A stretch of DNA of 64,000 nt from Cellulomonas pakistanensis (GCF_016862755.1 NZ_BONO01000007.1:86442-150441); one strand, 5' to 3'. Shown: positions 35,855 to 44,182, counted from the first letter of the stretch. Translations and numbers: made by a program. Notes: generated by a model from the letters alone, not told the origin.

Positions 35855-36037
35855 CGTAGCAGCGCTCCGAATTTCATTCGGTAGCGCCGCTCCGACAAGC
35901 CGCACCACGCCTCGCCGAGAGGGCAGACGATGTCGCTCGGCGGGCCAGGAGGGGACATCGTCTGCCCGCTCGGCGAGGTTCCGGCTGGTCAGGGGCGCGC
36001 GAGGCGGCTCGCGGAAATCCGAAGCGGCGCTACCGAA
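35855..36037. repeat. Candidate miniature element with terminal inverted repeats
   Basis: TTCGGTAGCGCCGCT at 35877-35891 reappears inverted and unchanged at 36023-36037, so a 161-bp unit is bounded by 15-bp perfect inverted repeats. Inside is a long hairpin (35910-35978) and a CGCGGAAATCCG word at 36010-36021. A further copy of the end motif, CGTAGCAGCGCTCCGA, lies outside at 35855-35870 over the TetR promoter. There is no coding capacity. The whole sits between mntH and the TetR gene. I find no obvious target duplication. Confidence 0.55.
35910..35978. repeat. Long hairpin, family D
   Basis: Outer arms CCTCGCCGAG/CTCGGCGAGG, one A/G mismatch, and inner arms GGGCAGACGATGTC with its complement give 25-base arms; the loop is 19 bases. 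Same layout as families A and C. It follows mntH (minus strand) by about 65 bases and can act as its terminator. Confidence 0.75.
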
Positions 36038-36043
36038 ACGCGG

Positions 36044-37282
36044 TCAGCGCCCCGTGGCCAGGAGGCCCAGCAGGGCGAGGTTGAGCGCGACCACCAGGGC
36101 GACCACCACGACCAGGACCACCTGGAGCCGCGGGCCGTTGGCGTGCGAGCCCATCAGACCGCGGTCGCGGTTCAGCCGCACGAGCGGGATGACCGCGAAC
36201 GGGATGCCGAAGCTCAGCACCACCTGGCTGACGACCAGGGTCCACGTCGGGTCCGCCCCGACCGCGAGCAGCACCAGGGCCGGCACGAGCGTGATCGCCC
36301 GCCGGGCCAGCAGCGGGATCCGCTTGTGGATCAGCCCCTCCATGATGGCCGCGCCCGCGTAGCAGCCGACCGACGTGGACGCGAGGCCCGACGCGAGCAG
36401 CCCGATCGCGAACACGACACCGACGACCGGGCCGAGCGCGTCGCTGATCGCGGCGTGCGCGCCCTCGATCGTGTCGGTGCCCTCGACGCCGCGGAGGTTC
36501 GCCGCCGCGAGCAGGAGCAGGCCGATGTTCACCGTGCCGGCGATCGTGAGCGCCGCACCGACGTCCCACTTGGTCGCCCGGAGCAGGCCGCGCCGCGCGG
36601 CCTCGTTCGGAACGCTGCCGAACCGGTCGCGGCTCAGCGCCGAGTGCACGTAGATCGCGTGCGGCATCACCGTCGCGCCGAGCATCGAGGCGGCCAGCAG
36701 CACCGAGTCCGTCCCGGCGAACCGCGGGACCAGGCCGCCGAGCATCTGCCCCGGGTCCGGCGGGCCGAGGACGAGCCCGCACAGGAAGCCGACGACGATC
36801 ACCAGCAGCAGGCCGACGACGACCGTCTCGAACCGCCGCTGCCCGTACCGGTTCTGCGTCGCGAGCAGCAGCATCGAGACGACGCCGACGATCACGCCCC
36901 CCAGCACCAGCGGCAGGCCGAACAGCAGGTGCAGGGCGATGGCGCCACCGACGACCTCGGCGATGTCGGTCGCCGCGGCGACCACCTCCGCCTGCGCCCA
37001 GTACGCCAGCCGCGACCGCTTCCCCAGCCGGCGCCCGAGCACGCCCGGCAGGGAGTCGCCGGTGACGATGCCGAGCTTGGCCGACTGGTACTGGACCAGC
37101 ACCGCCATCACGTTGGCCGCGACGAGCACCCAGAGCAGCAGGTAGCCGTACCGCGCTCCCGCGGTGAGGTTCGCCGCGACGTTGCCGGGGTCGACGTAGG
37201 CGATCGCCGCGACGAACGCCGGGCCCAGCAGCGGGAGCACGCGGCCGCGCCGCACAGCCTGCCGGTCAGCAGTGGTGGTCAC
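36044..37282 (-). CDS. mntH: Nramp-type Mn2+/divalent metal transporter
   Basis: The 412-residue protein has about 11 membrane helices with the Nramp metal-site motifs DPGN (31-34) in helix 1 and the MPHAIYVHS motif in helix 6, plus the transport signature region GQRRFETVVVGLL-like in the middle. It imports Mn2+ (or Fe2+) with protons. GGAGG lies five bases before the GTG at 37282. Two operator palindromes cover its promoter, as expected for control by a DtxR/MntR-type repressor; none is encoded here. Manganese supply fits the Mn-dependent NrdF at 8 kb. Confidence 0.93.
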   Translation of the reverse strand: MTTTADRQAVRRGRVLPLLGPAFVAAIAYVDPGNVAANLTAGARYGYLLLWVLVAANVMAVLVQYQSAKLGIVTGDSLPGVLGRRLGKRSRLAYWAQAEVVAAATDIAEVVGGAIALHLLFGLPLVLGGVIVGVVSMLLLATQNRYGQRRFETVVVGLLLVIVVGFLCGLVLGPPDPGQMLGGLVPRFAGTDSVLLAASMLGATVMPHAIYVHSALSRDRFGSVPNEAARRGLLRATKWDVGAALTIAGTVNIGLLLLAAANLRGVEGTDTIEGAHAAISDALGPVVGVVFAIGLLASGLASTSVGCYAGAAIMEGLIHKRIPLLARRAITLVPALVLLAVGADPTWTLVVSQVVLSFGIPFAVIPLVRLNRDRGLMGSHANGPRLQVVLVVVVALVVALNLALLGLLATGR

Positions 37283-37292
37283 CGTACCTCCA

Positions 37293-37344
37293 AGTTCGGA
37301 TGTCCGAACTCAGTGTAGGGCGCGGAGTTCGGACAACCGAACTC
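37293..37344 (-). promoter_or_regulatory. Paired operator palindromes of mntH
   Basis: AGTTCGGATGTCCGAACT (37293-37310, perfect) and GAGTTCGGACAACCGAACTC (37325-37344) share the half-site AGTTCGG and are centred 33 bp apart. The likely -10 box TACACT (37312-37317 on the minus strand) lies between them. The pattern suits a DtxR/MntR-like metal-sensing repressor; the regulator is inferred. Confidence 0.7.
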
Positions 37345-37451
37345 TGGCCCGGTACGCGCCGCTGCGCACGCCGAGTCGTCCGACGCAGCCGTCCGACCCA
37401 GCCGCCCCAGCCGCGCCGCCCGGCCGGGCCGCCGGTGACGCCACCGGGCCG

Positions 37452-37471
37452 CCTCCGCGATCGAGCGGAGG
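37452..37471 (-). terminator. Terminator of the YgjV-like gene
   Basis: CCTCCGC and GCGGAGG pair around GATCGA, 18 bases after the stop at 37489 (minus strand). The rest of the 206-base gap up to the mntH operators shows nothing. Confidence 0.5.
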
Positions 37472-37488
37472 GCGCCCGGGACGCGCGG

Positions 37489-38172
37489 TCAGGCCGCGGC
37501 CGGCTCCACCTCGCGCCGCCACCGGCCGTCGACCCGCGCGAACCCGACCCGCTCGAGGTACGGCCCGGTGTCCCGCGCGTCCTCGGCGACCACCAGGGAA
37601 CGCAGCCCGGTGCCGGCGAACGCGCCCGAGCGCCGGTAGACGAACTCGCCCGGCGCGAAGTCGCGGAATCGCGGGGTGACCCAGTCGAGCTCGACCTCGC
37701 CGACACCGTCCCCCGCGTCCCGGACGACGACCACGCCGACGGTCTCGTCACCGCGGAGCACCAGGTACGCCCACCGCCCGGCGGCGCCCCCGGCCGGCTC
37801 ACCCGCGGGCTCACCCGCCGCGTCACCCGCCGCGTCACCCGCCCGGCCGAACGACGGGTAGTACCGGGCGATGTCGTCCGCGTGCACCCCGAGCACGTGC
37901 CGCAGGTAGCCGTCCCCCGCCCCGACGGGCACGACCTCGTACACGTCGGCGTCGTGCCGCTCGCGGGTCAGCCGCCACAGCCAGTAGGCGTCGATGACGG
38001 CGATCACCGCGTTCATCGCCGCGAACGGCCAGATCCCGACGACCGTGTTGTACGCGGTCGCGATGACGGACCCGGCGAAGTTGAGCCACCGGAACCGCAG
38101 GACGCGGGCCTGCATGAGGGACACGACGACGAGGGCGGACCCGACCCACCCGATGATCTCCAGCACTGGCAT
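37489..38172 (-). CDS. YgjV-like membrane protein with C-terminal extension
   Basis: Residues 1-80 give three membrane helices with the YgjV pattern (IIGWVGSALVVVSLMQ, LRFRWLNFAGSVIATAYN, MNAVIAVIDAYWLWRL). The remaining 145 residues look like an acetyltransferase-type alpha/beta domain (AYLVLRGDETVGVVVVRD, FAGTGLRSLVVAEDA, YLERVGFARVDGRW) and contain an Ala/Gly/Asp/Pro insert built of short tandem repeats (AGDAAGDAAGEPAGEPAG). Homologues with both parts exist but their role is unknown. TACCGT six bases before the ATG at 38172 gives a leaderless start, facing away from the GNAT gene. Confidence 0.75.
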   Translation of the reverse strand: MPVLEIIGWVGSALVVVSLMQARVLRFRWLNFAGSVIATAYNTVVGIWPFAAMNAVIAVIDAYWLWRLTRERHDADVYEVVPVGAGDGYLRHVLGVHADDIARYYPSFGRAGDAAGDAAGEPAGEPAGGAAGRWAYLVLRGDETVGVVVVRDAGDGVGEVELDWVTPRFRDFAPGEFVYRRSGAFAGTGLRSLVVAEDARDTGPYLERVGFARVDGRWRREVEPAAA

Positions 38173-38219
38173 GGCTGGACGGTACCGGCCCGGCGACCGC
38201 CCGGCGGCCCGCCGTGAAT

Positions 38220-38267
38220 CCGTAGCGTCGCTCCGACAACCGTCGACCGCGGAAATCCGGTCGACGG
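38220..38267. repeat. AGCG-type motif plus hairpin in a divergent promoter
   Basis: CCGTAGCGTCGCTCCGA (38220-38236) followed by CAAC repeats the end motif of the element at 35877. Next comes a 10-bp stem CCGTCGACCG/CGGTCGACGG (38240-38267) whose loop holds the CGCGGAAATCCG word also present at 36010. It may be a shortened copy of the same element, lying between divergent genes. Confidence 0.5.
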
Positions 38268-38295
38268 CCGCGAGACCGGGGCGCACGATGACCGC

Positions 38296-39417
38296 ATGAC
38301 GCTCCCGACGACGCAGCCGCACCTCGTCCCGCTGCCCGTGCCGGCCACCCTGGAGCACCCCGACGCCTGGCTGCTGCACGGCTTCGTCGACGCGTGCAAC
38401 GCCGTGCTGCTCGACGACTGGGGCACGCTGGACGAGGCGCGCCTCCCCGAGGAGACCCTGCGCAGCCTGCAGCACCAGGAGTACACGGAGAAGCTCCGCT
38501 TCCTCGCGCTGGACGGCCCCGCCGACGGTCCGGCGGACCCGGCGCGGGTCCTCGGCTACCTGTCGCTCGACCTGCCCCGGCAGGACAACACCCACACCGG
38601 CAACGCCGACCTCGGGGTCCGGCCGGAGCACCGCGGGCGCGGCATCGGCGCCGCCGTGCACGACCTCGCGGTGCGGACGGCCCGCGAGCGCGGCCGCACG
38701 GTGCTCACCGGCGCGACGGACCAGCGCACCGAGCCGGAGGAGGGGCCGGGGACGCTGGTCCCCGGCACCGGTAGCGGCCGCGTCCGCGCGGACGACCCGG
38801 CCGTGGCGTTCCTGGTCCGACGCGGCTGGGACCTCGAGCAGGTGGAGCGGCGGTCGGTGCTGGCGGTGCCGGTGCCCGAGGACGAGCTCGCCCGGCACGC
38901 CGACGCCGCCGCGGCCGCCGCGGGCCCCGACTACGAGGTGGTGCGGTGGGACGACCGCTGCCCCGACGCGTGGGTCGACCAGTTCGCGGTCCTGCAGACG
39001 CGGATGAGCACGGACGCCCCGATGGGCGGCCTGGACCTCCGCGAGGACCTGTGGGACGTCGCCCGCGTCCGCGCCGCGGAGCGGCAGCACGTCGAGCGCG
39101 GGATGACCTACCGGGTCGCGGCGGCCGTGCACCGGCCGACGGGTGTCCTCGCCGCGTTCACGGCGCTGGTCAGCCGGCCGGACACCGACGAGTTCGTCTA
39201 CCAGGACGACACCCTGGTCCTCCGCGAGCACCGCGGCCACCGGCTGGGGATGCTCGTGAAGACGGCGAACCTGGCGAGGCTCGCCGAGGCGCAGCCCGGC
39301 GCCCGCCGGGTCGCCACGTGGAACGCCGAGGAGAACAGCTACATGCTCGCGATCAACGTCGCGCTCGGGTTCCGTCCGGCGGGCGGGTCGGGCGAGTGGC
39401 AGCTGCGCCTCGGCTGA
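38296..39417 (+). CDS. Double GNAT acetyltransferase
   Basis: The 373-residue protein contains two GNAT domains. The first has the acetyl-CoA loop in VRPEHRGRGIGAAVHDLAV (about residue 112-130), the second in LREHRGHRLGMLVKTANL (about 310), followed by TWNAEENSYMLAINVALGF, a GNAT end pattern seen in mycothiol-synthase-like and aminoglycoside-type tandem GNATs. Mycothiol synthase MshD also has two domains but differs in its motifs, so I leave the substrate open. CACGAT six bases ahead of the ATG suggests a leaderless transcript. Confidence 0.87.
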   Translation: MTLPTTQPHLVPLPVPATLEHPDAWLLHGFVDACNAVLLDDWGTLDEARLPEETLRSLQHQEYTEKLRFLALDGPADGPADPARVLGYLSLDLPRQDNTHTGNADLGVRPEHRGRGIGAAVHDLAVRTARERGRTVLTGATDQRTEPEEGPGTLVPGTGSGRVRADDPAVAFLVRRGWDLEQVERRSVLAVPVPEDELARHADAAAAAAGPDYEVVRWDDRCPDAWVDQFAVLQTRMSTDAPMGGLDLREDLWDVARVRAAERQHVERGMTYRVAAAVHRPTGVLAAFTALVSRPDTDEFVYQDDTLVLREHRGHRLGMLVKTANLARLAEAQPGARRVATWNAEENSYMLAINVALGFRPAGGSGEWQLRLG

Positions 39418-39437
39418 TCGCCGTCCCGCGCTCGCAG

Positions 39438-39492
39438 GAGTGGAAGGTCCGGCCCGACACACCCCGGCGTGTCGGGCCAGATCGTCCACTCG
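39438..39492. repeat. Long hairpin, family A copy 2 (probable bidirectional terminator)
   Basis: The left arm starts GAGTGGAAGGTCCGGCCCGA; the right arm ends TCCACTCG and is identical over 24 bases to copy 1 at 1242-1297. The left arm differs at several places yet still pairs. It lies between the convergent GNAT and thiamine-transport genes. Confidence 0.8.
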
Positions 39493-39517
39493 ACAGGCCC
39501 CGGGCCGCCGCCCCGGG

Positions 39518-40567
39518 TCAGCCCCCGACGACCGCCACGGCGCCCGCCTCGGCCGCGAGCCGCACGCGCTCGCCCGGCTCCGGCACCGCTCCCCCGCCCG
39601 CCGGCAGCGCCGCCGTCACCCGGACGTCCTCGGGCTCCAGCACCGCGTCCACCTCGGCCCGGCCCCGCCGGGTGCGCCGATCGGCGACCACCGCGGCCCG
39701 CACGGGCGTCGCGGGCCCGGGTTCCGGGTCGGCCGGGCCGAGCACGCGCCACCCGCCCGCGGCCACCGCGAGCGCCCCCGAGCCCCCGCCCGACCCGGCA
39801 CCGGCCCCGCCACCCAGGAACGTCCGGTACCCCAGGAACTCCGCCACCTCCCGCGAGGCCGGCCGCCGCCACAGCGCCTCCGGCTCGTCGACCTGCAGCA
39901 GCCGCCCGGCCGACATCACGGCGACCCGGTCCGCGACGGTCGCCGCCTCGTCCTGGTCGTGCGTGACGAACAGCGCCGTCGTGGCCGTGGCGACGAGCGC
40001 CCGCCGCAGGTCGTCGGCGAGCCGCTCGCGCAGGGACCGGTCGAGCGCGGACAGCGGCTCGTCGAGCAGCAGGAGCCGCGGCCGCGGCGCCAGCGAGCGG
40101 GCGAGCGCCACCCGCTGCCGCTCGCCGCCGGACAGCGTCGCGACGGGCCGCCGGTCGTAGCCCGGCAGGCCGACCAGATCCAGCAGCTCCGCGACCCGCG
40201 CGGCCCGGGCGTCCCGCGGCAGCCCGCGCAGCCCGTACGCCACGTTGCCCGCGACGTCCCGGTGCGGGAACAGCTGCCCGTCCTGGAACACCAGGCCGAA
40301 CCCGCGCCGGTGCACCGGGACCGCGGCCAGGTCGACGCCGTCCCAGGCGACCGCACCCGACGCCGGCGGCTCGAGCCCGGCGACCGCGCGCAGCAGCGAC
40401 GACTTCCCGCAGCCGGACGGGCCGAGCAGGGCGAGCACCTCGCCGACCGGGACGTCGACCGAGACCCCGGCGACGGCCGTGACGGCGGGCGCGCCGCGCC
40501 CCGCGCCCGGGTACCGCACGACCACGTCGCGCACCGCCAGACCCGACCCGGTCCCGGTCCCCGTCAC
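39518..40567 (-). CDS. Thiamine-type ABC transporter ATP-binding protein
   Basis: The 349-residue ATPase has Walker A GPSGCGKSS, Q-loop LVFQDGQLFPH, signature LSGGERQRVALARSL, Walker B LLLLDEPLSALD and switch VTHDQDEAATVADR. A C-terminal beta domain follows, ending in a TOBE-like fold (LEPEDVRVTAALPAGGG). It resembles ThiQ/PotA-like importers. A Gly/Ser-rich insert (about residues 245-262) precedes the C-terminal domain. GTG at 40567 overlaps the permease stop. With the TPP riboswitch upstream, thiamine or a pyrimidine precursor is the likely cargo. Confidence 0.9.
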   Translation of the reverse strand: MTGTGTGSGLAVRDVVVRYPGAGRGAPAVTAVAGVSVDVPVGEVLALLGPSGCGKSSLLRAVAGLEPPASGAVAWDGVDLAAVPVHRRGFGLVFQDGQLFPHRDVAGNVAYGLRGLPRDARAARVAELLDLVGLPGYDRRPVATLSGGERQRVALARSLAPRPRLLLLDEPLSALDRSLRERLADDLRRALVATATTALFVTHDQDEAATVADRVAVMSAGRLLQVDEPEALWRRPASREVAEFLGYRTFLGGGAGAGSGGGSGALAVAAGGWRVLGPADPEPGPATPVRAAVVADRRTRRGRAEVDAVLEPEDVRVTAALPAGGGAVPEPGERVRLAAEAGAVAVVGG

Positions 40568-42333
40568 AGCTCTCCTCCCGCCGGCCCGCGGAACCGCTCC
40601 GCGAGCGCCATCACCCCGGCCGTCAGCGCCGCGAGCACCACGCTCGCCGCCAGGGCCATCCCGTAGTTGTCGGCGCCCGGCTGCCCGATCAGCCGGAAGA
40701 TCACGACCGGCAGCGTCGGCAGGTCGGGGCGCGCGAGGAACGACGTCGCCCCGAACTCGCCGAGCGACACCGCGAACGCGAACCCGACCGCCAGCCCGAT
40801 CGAGCGGGCCGCGAGCGCGCCGTCGACCCCGAGCAGCACCCGCCCCGGCCCGGCGCCCAGCGTGCCGGCGGCCTCGCGCAGCCGCGGGTCGATCGCCCGG
40901 AGCACCGGCAGCACGGTCCGCACCACCAGCGGCACGGCGACGACCGCCTGCACGACCGGCACGAGGATCCCGCTGCTGCGCAGGTCGGTCGCGATGCCGA
41001 ACGGGTGGCCGAGCGTCAGCAGCGCGCCGAACCCGACGGTCACCGCCGACACCCCGAGCGGCAGCATGAACACGCCGTCGAGCACGCCGACCGCCCGCCG
41101 CGCCGCGCGCCGCCGGGGCCGCCGCGACACCAGCAGCGCGACCAGGCAGCCGACCAGGAGCGCCAGCAGCGTCGCGTCGACCGCGATCCGCAGCGAGTTG
41201 CCCAGCGCCTCCCAGACGGTGACCGTCAGCGCGTTCCGCCCGCCGGTCGTGCCCAGTGCCCGGTAGTGGTCGAGCCCCCAGCCGTCGCCGGTGCGCAGCG
41301 ACCCGAGCAGCAGCGCGCCCAGCGGCAGCGCGAGCAGGACGAGCACCCCGGCGGTCACGACGGCGGGTGCCCAGTGCGGCCGCGCGGGCCCCGCCCCGGA
41401 CGACCCCGGTGCCACGAGCTGCAGCGCCCGCTCCCGCCGCGCCCGCGCCCGCCCGGCCACCGCCAGCGCGGCGACCACCACCACGACCTGCACCACCGAC
41501 AGCACGGCCGCGGCCCGCAGGTCGAGGAACTGCGTCGTCTGGATCCAGATCTCGGTCTCGACCGTGCCGTACTGCATCCCGCCGAGCACCAGCACCGTCC
41601 CGAACGCGGTGGCGCAGAACAGGAACACCAGCGACGCGGCGGACACGATCGCGGGCGTCAGCGCGGGCAGCGTCACCGTCCAGAACGCGCGCGCCGGCGA
41701 GGCGCCGAGCGACCGCGCCGCCTGCTCCGGGCGCGGGTCGAGCCGCTGCCACAGCCCGCCGACCGTCCGGACCACGACGGCGTAGTTGAAGAACACGAGC
41801 GCCGCGACGATCGCCGCGAACGTGCCGTCCAGGTGCAGGAAGCCGAGCGGGCCGTTCTCCCGGAGCAGCGCGCGGAACGCCACGCCGACCACGACGGTCG
41901 GCAGCACGAACGGCACGGTGACGAACGCCCGCAGCACCCCCACCCCGGGGAACCGGCACCGGTAGAGCACGTACGCGCCGGGCACCCCGAGCAGCACCGA
42001 CATCACGGTGCCGATCGCGCCCTGCGCCAGCGTGAGCCCGACGATCCGCCACGTGCGCGGGCGGGAGAACACGTCGGCGAACCCCGACAGGTCGAGGGCC
42101 CCGTCCGGGAGGAAGCCCCGGCCCACCAGCGCCAGCACCGGCCAGGCGAAGAACGTGCCGAGGAACAGCAGCGGCACCGCGGCCGCGAGGGTCCAGGACG
42201 CGACCCGCCCGACGGCCCACGCCCGGGCCGGGGGACGCGACGCCGCGCGGGCGGGCGCGGCCGGGCCGTCCGGGCGCGCCGACGACCCCGGCCGGCCCGT
42301 GCCGGTCGGGGTCGTCCGCGTCGCCGTGCTCAT
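40564..42333 (-). CDS. Thiamine-type ABC transporter permease (two fused halves)
   Basis: The 589-residue protein has 12 predicted helices in two homologous halves, each with an EAA loop (EQAARSLGASPARAFWTVTLP near 215 and EAAGTLGAGPGRVLLGVDGA near 490), as in ThiP/FbpB. A Pro/Ala-rich cytoplasmic N-terminus (about 45 residues) precedes the first helix. It lies between the binding-protein and ATPase genes and is joined to the latter by a GTGA overlap. Confidence 0.92.
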   Translation of the reverse strand: MSTATRTTPTGTGRPGSSARPDGPAAPARAASRPPARAWAVGRVASWTLAAAVPLLFLGTFFAWPVLALVGRGFLPDGALDLSGFADVFSRPRTWRIVGLTLAQGAIGTVMSVLLGVPGAYVLYRCRFPGVGVLRAFVTVPFVLPTVVVGVAFRALLRENGPLGFLHLDGTFAAIVAALVFFNYAVVVRTVGGLWQRLDPRPEQAARSLGASPARAFWTVTLPALTPAIVSAASLVFLFCATAFGTVLVLGGMQYGTVETEIWIQTTQFLDLRAAAVLSVVQVVVVVAALAVAGRARARRERALQLVAPGSSGAGPARPHWAPAVVTAGVLVLLALPLGALLLGSLRTGDGWGLDHYRALGTTGGRNALTVTVWEALGNSLRIAVDATLLALLVGCLVALLVSRRPRRRAARRAVGVLDGVFMLPLGVSAVTVGFGALLTLGHPFGIATDLRSSGILVPVVQAVVAVPLVVRTVLPVLRAIDPRLREAAGTLGAGPGRVLLGVDGALAARSIGLAVGFAFAVSLGEFGATSFLARPDLPTLPVVIFRLIGQPGADNYGMALAASVVLAALTAGVMALAERFRGPAGGEL

Positions 42334-42352
42334 CGGGGCGGTCGTGCCGTCG

Positions 42353-43462
42353 TCAGCCGACGACCAGGTCGGTCCACTCGCGCACCCAGGCGTCGCGGTT
42401 CTCCGCGATGTCGTCGAGCGGCACCTCGTGCGGCGCCTCGGACAGCGGGGCCCACTCCGCCCAGGACTCGGGCAGCTCGACGGCCGAGCTCACCGGGTAC
42501 ATGTACATCGAGCCCGGGATGTCCGCCTGCACCTCGTCTGACAGCAGCCAGTCGACCAGCTGCTGCGCGCCCTCGGGGTTCTGCGCGCCGGCCAGCACGC
42601 CGGCGTACTCGACCTGGCGGAAGCAGGTGTCCAGCAGCGCGCCGGTCGTGGGCTCGCCGCCGCCCTCCGGGACCGTCTCGGGCGGGCTCGACGCGTACGA
42701 CAGCGCGATCGGCCGCGGGCCGCCGCCCCCGCCACCGGAGAAGTCGGTGTAGTAGGCGTCCGACCAGCCCTCGGCGACCTTCAGGCCGTTCGCCTCGAGG
42801 TCGGTCCAGTACTGCTGCCAGCCGTCCTCGCCGAACGCGCCGACGGTCGCCAGCAGGAACGCCAGGCCCGGGCTGCTGGTCGCCGCGTTGGTGACGACCG
42901 TCAGGTCCCGGTACCGCGGGTCGGTCAGGTCCTCGAGCGACGTCGGCTCCGGCACGCCCTGCGCGGCGAACCAGGCGTGGTCGACGTTCAGGCAGACGTC
43001 GCCCGTGTCGACCGCGGTGAGCGAGTGCGACGCGTCCGGCGCGTACCGCGCGGCGTCGGCCGCCGCGGGCGCCTGCGACTCGTACGGCTCCAGCACGCCC
43101 TCGTCGATCGCCCGCGACGCGAAGGTGTTGTCGATGCCGTAGACCACGTCGCCCAGCGGCGCGTCCTTGGTGAGGATCAGCTGGTTGACCAGCGCCCCGC
43201 CGTCGCCGGGGGCGACCTGCGTGACCGTGAGCCCGGTGTCCGCCTCGAACTGCTCCAGCAGGCCGTCGCTCAGGTGGAACGAGTCGTGCGTGACCAGCGT
43301 GACGGTCCCGCCGCCCGCGCCCGTCGACGCGTCGTCGGACCCGGAGCCCGAGCCCGACCCGGTCACGGAGCAGGCGGTCAGCGCCAGGACGCCGGCGACG
43401 GCGACCAGGCCGGCCGTGGTGGTCCGCCGGGGTGCCCGGCGGCGTGCGCGCGTGCGCGCCAT
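42353..43462 (-). CDS. Thiamine-type ABC transporter substrate-binding lipoprotein
   Basis: The 369-residue lipoprotein (signal ending LTACS, lipidated Cys near residue 31) is followed by a Gly/Ser/Asp-rich linker and the TbpA/ThiB fold: VTLVTHDSFHLSDGLLEQFE, LVNQLILTKDAPLGDVVYGIDN, and GEPTTGALLDTCFRQVEYAG. ThiB proteins bind thiamine and its phosphates. A GGGGGG run (TDFSGGGGGGPRP) interrupts a loop near residue 245, unusual but in frame. GAGGAGG lies before the ATG. First gene of the operon, downstream of the riboswitch. Confidence 0.93.
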   Translation of the reverse strand: MARTRARRRAPRRTTTAGLVAVAGVLALTACSVTGSGSGSGSDDASTGAGGGTVTLVTHDSFHLSDGLLEQFEADTGLTVTQVAPGDGGALVNQLILTKDAPLGDVVYGIDNTFASRAIDEGVLEPYESQAPAAADAARYAPDASHSLTAVDTGDVCLNVDHAWFAAQGVPEPTSLEDLTDPRYRDLTVVTNAATSSPGLAFLLATVGAFGEDGWQQYWTDLEANGLKVAEGWSDAYYTDFSGGGGGGPRPIALSYASSPPETVPEGGGEPTTGALLDTCFRQVEYAGVLAGAQNPEGAQQLVDWLLSDEVQADIPGSMYMYPVSSAVELPESWAEWAPLSEAPHEVPLDDIAENRDAWVREWTDLVVG

Positions 43463-43551
43463 GGTGGTTCCTCCTCGATGTGCACCGAGGGGGCCGCACC
43501 GCACCGGCCGCGCCCCGCAGGAGCACGACGGCGCGGGGCGACTGAGATCCC

Positions 43552-43664
43552 GACTCCCTACGCCGGTGCTAACCGGATCAGGTGCGAGGGTCTGCGGATT
43601 CCGTCCGCACTCTCAGCGTCGGTCGGGCCGCGGTGTCACGCACGGCCCGGGACGCTCCCCTGTC
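43552..43664 (-). promoter_or_regulatory. TPP riboswitch (THI element)
   Basis: On the minus strand the region begins ACAGGGGAGCG, continues with the pyrimidine-sensing CGCTGAGAGTGCGG and the pyrophosphate-sensing ACCTGATCCGGTTAGCACC, and closes with GGCGTAGGGAGTC, the full order of a TPP aptamer. A GC-rich stem (GCCCCGC/GCGGGGC) between it and the thiB ribosome binding site is a candidate expression platform. With thiamine pyrophosphate bound, expression of the importer should fall. The other bases of the 323-base gap (43463-43785) hold the leader and the promoter of the next, divergent gene, with TAGCGT at 43742-43747. Confidence 0.95.
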
Positions 43665-43785
43665 GTTCGCGCCCGACCCTACACCGGCGCGGCACGCCGC
43701 CCGCGCTGACGCGCCTGACCTGCGGCGCCGCACCGGCGGCGCTAGCGTGGGCAGCCAGCACGCCCGTCCCGACGCAGGAGGTCCC

Positions 43786-44070
43786 GTGGCCGACGAAGAG
43801 ACCCAGTCCACGTTCGCGAAGATCACCGGCCTGGTGGTCGCCGGCGCCGTCGCCTGGATCGCCGGCAAGGCGGTCGACGCCGCGTGGAAGGCGGCGTCGG
43901 GGCACAAGCCGCCGAAGCCCGAGGACGACGACGACCCGCGCGTCGCCGAGGTCGTGGCGGCCGCCGCGATCACCGCGGCCGCGGTCACCGTCGCGCGCGT
44001 GTTCGCCACCCGCGGCACCAAGAAGTTCGTCGAGCGCGTCGACCGGAACCGCCGCCTCCCGAAGGCCTGA
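43786..44070 (+). CDS. DUF4235 membrane protein
   Basis: The 94-residue protein matches DUF4235: a helix ITGLVVAGAVAWIAGKAVDA near the N-terminus, a short charged loop (KPPKPEDDDDP) and a second Ala-rich helix with AAAITAAAVTVARVFATRG, ending with basic residues. The family is common in actinobacteria, small and of unknown role. AGGAGG precedes the GTG at 43786. Confidence 0.85.
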   Translation: MADEETQSTFAKITGLVVAGAVAWIAGKAVDAAWKAASGHKPPKPEDDDDPRVAEVVAAAAITAAAVTVARVFATRGTKKFVERVDRNRRLPKA

Positions 44071-44102
44071 CCCGCCCGGCGGCGCGAGGTCGGTGCCTCC
44101 GA

Positions 44103-44150
44103 CCGGGTCCGGTGGCTCCCGCCGACGTCGGCGGGAGCCGCCGGACCCGG
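44103..44150. terminator. Bidirectional terminator
   Basis: Arms of 23 bases pair with a single T/G mismatch around a CG centre. It lies between the DUF4235 gene and the end of the Mrp operon, which converge. Confidence 0.75.
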
Positions 44151-44182
44151 CGGGCGCGGCCGCCGCGCGCCGCCCGGACGAC

